Assembly: GCF_014641615.1 (NCBI RefSeq)
Contig: NZ_BMIB01000003.1
Location: forward strand, 1,054,001 to 1,118,000
Direction: 5' to 3'
From: Filimonas zeae
Lineage (GTDB): Bacteria; Bacteroidota; Bacteroidia; Chitinophagales; Chitinophagaceae
DNA length: 64,000 nucleotides
The position numbers and the translations under genes are program-made. Under the pieces are notes generated by a model. The model was not told where the DNA came from. It made no database searches and saw only the letters and a list, made by a program, of their open reading frames with translations. Of the stretch, positions 61,115 through 64,000 are shown piece by piece (the stretch's first letter is position 1; each line of letters begins with the position of its first letter).

Positions 61115-61290
61115 CGCGAAAGCTTACAATTTATCTGCAGTGGCAGGTCTCCTGGCTTGTTCTCACTTTTAGCGGCCTTCCCATTTTTATTCACTAAAAA
61201 CAGTGGCGAGTAGATGCTAAAGTGTTGTTACAGAACTTACAGTAGCGGGACTGCTCAGGATTTACACCTGATTCCCTATTAATCCTAACA
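61115..61290 (-). promoter_or_regulatory. Cobalamin (B12) riboswitch
   Basis: In minus-strand order the conserved core is present: AGGGAATCAGGTGTAAATCC, then GCAGTCCCGCTACTGTAA (complement of 61238-61278), and the B12 box GCCAGGAGACCTGCC (complement of 61142-61156). Spacing and order match the aptamer. It precedes the first PKD-type lipoprotein by about 220 bases and should reduce expression of the locus when adenosyl- or methylcobalamin is bound. The outer helix was not traced exactly, so the ends are approximate. Confidence 0.93.
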
Positions 61291-61416
61291 TTGTGAAATG
61301 TATGTTAAGAACCATTGCGCGGCGAATGTAATATAAATTATTGATAAGCGGGAAAGTTGTGCCCAAACCATGGCGAAAACAAAAAAGCGTCCGGAGAGAA
61401 CGCTGGCTTTAAAAGT

Positions 61417-61440
61417 AACCGGGGCTATTCAGCCCCGGTT
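61417..61440 (-). terminator. Terminator of the GH39 gene, upstream of the riboswitch
   Basis: Perfect 10-bp GC-rich arms (61417-61426 and 61431-61440) with loop ATTC, followed on the minus strand by a short T run. It isolates the cobalamin locus from the GH39 gene. The rest of the 641-bp gap holds the riboswitch and a ~220-bp leader in which nothing else was recognised. Confidence 0.85.
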
Positions 61441-61533
61441 AAAAACATATATTATTTAACTAGTTATCCCGTACATCTGTAAGATTAACCGAATACCCAG
61501 GCTGCATTTGCGAAAACGTAGCCCTGTTCTTTA

Positions 61534-63207
61534 TTAATAAGTAAGCCGGATAAAAGATACGCCCTGACGGGGCAGCTGTATGTTCATTTTCAGCGCTCCA
61601 TTTTGTATGCTTATTTTTTCGGGAGCAGACAATAACTGCAACTGCCCGGCTTTTTCCAGCTCAGCATACTGCTGCTCAGTAGGCGATTGTGGAGAACCCA
61701 TTTTTTTCCATACTTCGTAAGAGTTGCTATGTTCCTGATCAATACGATAATGGTGCAAAGTAGCTTTACGGGCCGGTATATTCTTTAATAACAATTCCAC
61801 TTCCGCTGTATTTCCGGCAACATCCTCATCGTGATAATTCCAGAGCATTACGCCCATAGACTTCTTATCCCGTGAGGCCAGTGCGTTTACATCTGTAGCA
61901 GCTCCTCTTACTCCGGAATCAATAATCGTTTTTGCATTGTAAGCCATATTTCCAGACACCTCTACCCTGTTGCCCGTCATCATGCCCAGCATACGAAATA
62001 CATTCAGCACAGGCTTGTCAACCCCATTGGTAGCAAGCTCGCGGAAGCCATAAAACCAGGGTTGGTTTTCAAACTCGAAAGACCAGTTTACTGCTCCTAT
62101 AATATTAGTACCATACTGCTCGTCCAAATCCAGAATGCGGGGAATAGAAGCAGCCGTGTAGCTGGAATACATAGTACCATTGCGATAGGCATTCTGCGGA
62201 TCTGTTTTCATACCGCAGGCAGCACATCCCTCCGGGTCAGACTCGCCTATAATAACAGGAATGTTTTTCAGCTCCGGAAAAGACGAAATAATTTTAAGAT
62301 GCCTGTTTACATCTTTCAGCTGATTACTCATTCCCATCCGCACCCGGTTATCAATAAACTTAGGATAACCTTTTGCGTGAAATGCGAGAAAATCAATAGG
62401 TGCGCCAATTTTTCCGGTAGCCTCGTTTTTCTCTGTCAGGCAATGCACAATAAACTTACGCATAAACTCACCGGCTCCGCCTGTTGCGTGCGGCCCGCCC
62501 ATTTTAGCAGTGGGTAAAGCTCTTTTTACTGCGGCAGAAGCATAATCGTACATTTTACAATACACTTTTACTTTGTCTTCCACCATCAGATAATAACCAT
62601 CAGCTTCGTTCCAAAGCTCCCAATACCAGCTTTCTACTTCTTTTTTGCCATAACGCTGAATACAATGGGTAACCCATTGAAAAATGAGCTCTTCCCATTT
62701 ATCATAGTCCTTGGGCGGATAGGCCCAGCCTGTGCATATTTCCTTGTAATTAACACCGGGCTTCCAGTAATGGCGGTAGGGCGTGGGGTTGGTAGACAAT
62801 GCCTCAGGCATAAAGCCAATTTGTGCAAGAGGCTTCATTTTGCGGTTAATGTAAGTGTCGAAAATGGAATCCACAATGTTCCAGCTATATATGGGATTGC
62901 CATCCTTATCTTCCGTATACATATTGGTTGACCCCCATTTTAAGGCTGCCGTTCCATCGCCGGTATTCATCAGATTGTGCGCACGCACATATACCGGAAC
63001 CGGACTTAAAGCAGCCAGCTCAGACAGCAGCTTTCTGCCATCTTTCATATACGTATAGTTGGGCTCATCGTAGCCAAACCAGGCCCAGATGGGTTTCAAC
63101 GCCCCCTTTTGCCTGCCGGCATCTACTTCAATGGATACAGTTGGCTGCTGGGCACATACAGACAGGGTAGCAAAACAGCAAAGAAAAAGCATTGGTTTTA
63201 TCTTCAT
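61534..63207 (-). CDS. Glycoside hydrolase, family 39-like (beta-xylosidase type)
   Basis: A 557-residue secreted enzyme (signal MKIKPMLFLCCFATLSVCAQ). A GH-A clan TIM barrel with acid/base Glu201 in WYWELWNEADGYY and nucleophile Glu322 in IPVIIGESDPEGC. Further family features are DFLAFHAKGYPKF and VNWSFEFENQPWFYGFREL, then a small beta-sandwich domain (MGVMLWNYHDEDV, VELLLKNIP) that closes with QGVSFIRLTY. Such enzymes remove xylose, iduronic acid or other sugars from oligosaccharides; the substrate is not predictable. Single-gene unit ending in a terminator. Confidence 0.9.
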   Translation of the reverse strand: MKIKPMLFLCCFATLSVCAQQPTVSIEVDAGRQKGALKPIWAWFGYDEPNYTYMKDGRKLLSELAALSPVPVYVRAHNLMNTGDGTAALKWGSTNMYTEDKDGNPIYSWNIVDSIFDTYINRKMKPLAQIGFMPEALSTNPTPYRHYWKPGVNYKEICTGWAYPPKDYDKWEELIFQWVTHCIQRYGKKEVESWYWELWNEADGYYLMVEDKVKVYCKMYDYASAAVKRALPTAKMGGPHATGGAGEFMRKFIVHCLTEKNEATGKIGAPIDFLAFHAKGYPKFIDNRVRMGMSNQLKDVNRHLKIISSFPELKNIPVIIGESDPEGCAACGMKTDPQNAYRNGTMYSSYTAASIPRILDLDEQYGTNIIGAVNWSFEFENQPWFYGFRELATNGVDKPVLNVFRMLGMMTGNRVEVSGNMAYNAKTIIDSGVRGAATDVNALASRDKKSMGVMLWNYHDEDVAGNTAEVELLLKNIPARKATLHHYRIDQEHSNSYEVWKKMGSPQSPTEQQYAELEKAGQLQLLSAPEKISIQNGALKMNIQLPRQGVSFIRLTY

Positions 63208-63350
63208 CGGACATGCATTTCTATGGACAAGAATAAGTGTTACTGTAACAAATATAGCCGTATGCCCTTACAATGACAGATGAAGTTTTAAATATATGAG
63301 TAGCACTACAAAATTAACCAATACCCCAGCCCAGTGAGGCACATTTCCAT

Positions 63351-63821
63351 TTAATTATAAGATACAGAAGCTACACCGGATGCACTAACCGGATTATTTA
63401 TTACCACCATAGATAACAACTTATCTGCTATCTGCATCAACAAATTCTGTTGCTCTGCCGATAGCTTGCGTGGCTGAGCATCCATTACACATATACTACC
63501 CAGAAACAAGCCTGAAGTGGTAACCAACGGCAGCCCGGCGTAAAATTTTGCATATACAGGTGCACCAGCCTGTTCTTGCTCCGCCGTCCACACAAGATTA
63601 TACATCATATACAACTCAGGCGCGGTACGGGACAGAAATGACATAAATATATCACACACATCAGCAGGGAAACCGGTATTCTCTTTCACATAACCAACCC
63701 GCTCACCCAATACTGTTAAAACAGCAACAGGTATGTCGCATTCCGCTGCAAGTAACTCCAGGCATTTGCTGATCTCTTTATTCCTGTTCAGCTGTAATTT
63801 CACTTTAGGCACACCAGTCAT
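63351..63821 (-). CDS. GAF-domain protein
   Basis: A 156-residue protein with one GAF domain: LAAECDIPVAVLTVLGERVGYVKENTGFP at the front and VYAKFYAGLPLVTTSGLFLGSICVMDAQPRKLSAEQQNLLMQIADKL at the back, the classical 'G-x-(L/I)-C-V-x-D-x-x-P-R-x-L' ending. No output domain is present. It may sense a small ligand for a partner. The start MTGVPKVKLQLNRNKE is the only good one. Confidence 0.88.
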   Translation of the reverse strand: MTGVPKVKLQLNRNKEISKCLELLAAECDIPVAVLTVLGERVGYVKENTGFPADVCDIFMSFLSRTAPELYMMYNLVWTAEQEQAGAPVYAKFYAGLPLVTTSGLFLGSICVMDAQPRKLSAEQQNLLMQIADKLLSMVVINNPVSASGVASVSYN

Positions 63822-63923
63822 CGTTGAATATTTTCTGTTTCAAATGTAGTCAGGTGTTTAAACACAGGGCTGATAAAACACTTAATTGTACCTTAAAGCA
63901 GCATTAACTTCTGGCGGAAGATG

Positions 63924-63998
63924 CTATGGAAGAGACACCTCCAATGAAGCAAATGCAGACAACCCGGATAACCAGGTACCAGATGACGCCTCAATAAC
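63924..63998 (-). CDS. Possible 3' end of a gene entering from the right edge
   Basis: On the minus strand 24 codons open to the window edge end at TAG (63924-63926) and read VIEASSGTWLSGLSAFASLE plus VSLP. The composition (amphipathic beta-type ending) is protein-like, but the stretch is too short to identify. Confidence 0.25.
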   Translation of the reverse strand, partial: VIEASSGTWLSGLSAFASLEVSLP

Positions 63999-64000
63999 CT

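Noticed and set aside
1-64000. tRNA, rRNA, insertion sequence or prophage genes
   Set aside because: No cloverleaf-type sequence, rRNA stretch, transposase, integrase or phage structural protein was recognised on either strand.

Overview
The window looks like a chromosomal segment of a Bacteroidota bacterium, most likely of the Chitinophagaceae/Sphingobacteriia type. The evidence is a SusC/SusD pair, several TonB-dependent receptors, a gliding-type (type IX secretion, type B) C-terminal sorting domain, LytTR/LytS-type two-component genes, GH2 and GH39 glycosidases, Bacteroidota-type -7 promoter elements and few Shine-Dalgarno sequences. I see no rRNA, tRNA, CRISPR array or insertion sequence.

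Layout. 1-5.5 kb (minus strand) is the start of a surface-polysaccharide operon: a type-IX-sorted protein, a Wza-like export lipoprotein, a Wzc-like tyrosine kinase, a NusG-like antiterminator and the beginning of a Wzx-like flippase that leaves the window. 5.7-17.2 kb holds mostly single genes: an OmpA protein, a receiver protein, an SDR, Hsp20, a PAS histidine kinase, a NEW3/ABC exporter triad, a YcaQ-like glycosylase and an HMA-fold protein. 17.4-21.6 kb is a LytS/LytTR two-component system beside a TonB receptor. 21.8-33.2 kb is accessory: small hypotheticals, a LuxR-type HTH fossil, two AraC-type regulators, a 65-bp tandem array of about seven units, and a nuclease-toxin-like protein with a leader resembling that of contractile-injection-system effectors.

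The most interesting region is 33.9-45.8 kb on the minus strand. A 35-residue peptide gene, too short for routine gene calling, ends in a double-glycine followed by a C-x2-C-x2-C core. A hairpin with a T-tract follows it, and then comes a tightly packed run: a GRDP-like protein, an unknown 311-residue protein, a TonB receptor, a DUF4374 (XusB-like) lipoprotein, a second TonB receptor, two DUF3526-type ABC permeases and a MATE exporter. A His/Cys-rich small secreted protein lies upstream. I infer a peptide or RiPP-type metal-binding compound that is made, exported and re-imported, similar in plan to methanobactin loci but without any recognised methanobactin maturation enzyme.

46-51.3 kb contains a large GH2 beta-galactosidase, a methyltransferase, an overlooked 57-residue membrane protein, an orphan carboxypeptidase-regulatory-like domain and a MaoC hydratase. 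51.5-61.3 kb (minus strand) starts at a clear cobalamin riboswitch and continues through two related PKD-type surface lipoproteins, a DUF4465 protein and a SusC/SusD pair, so it is probably a corrinoid acquisition locus. The window ends with a GH39 glycosidase and a GAF-domain protein.
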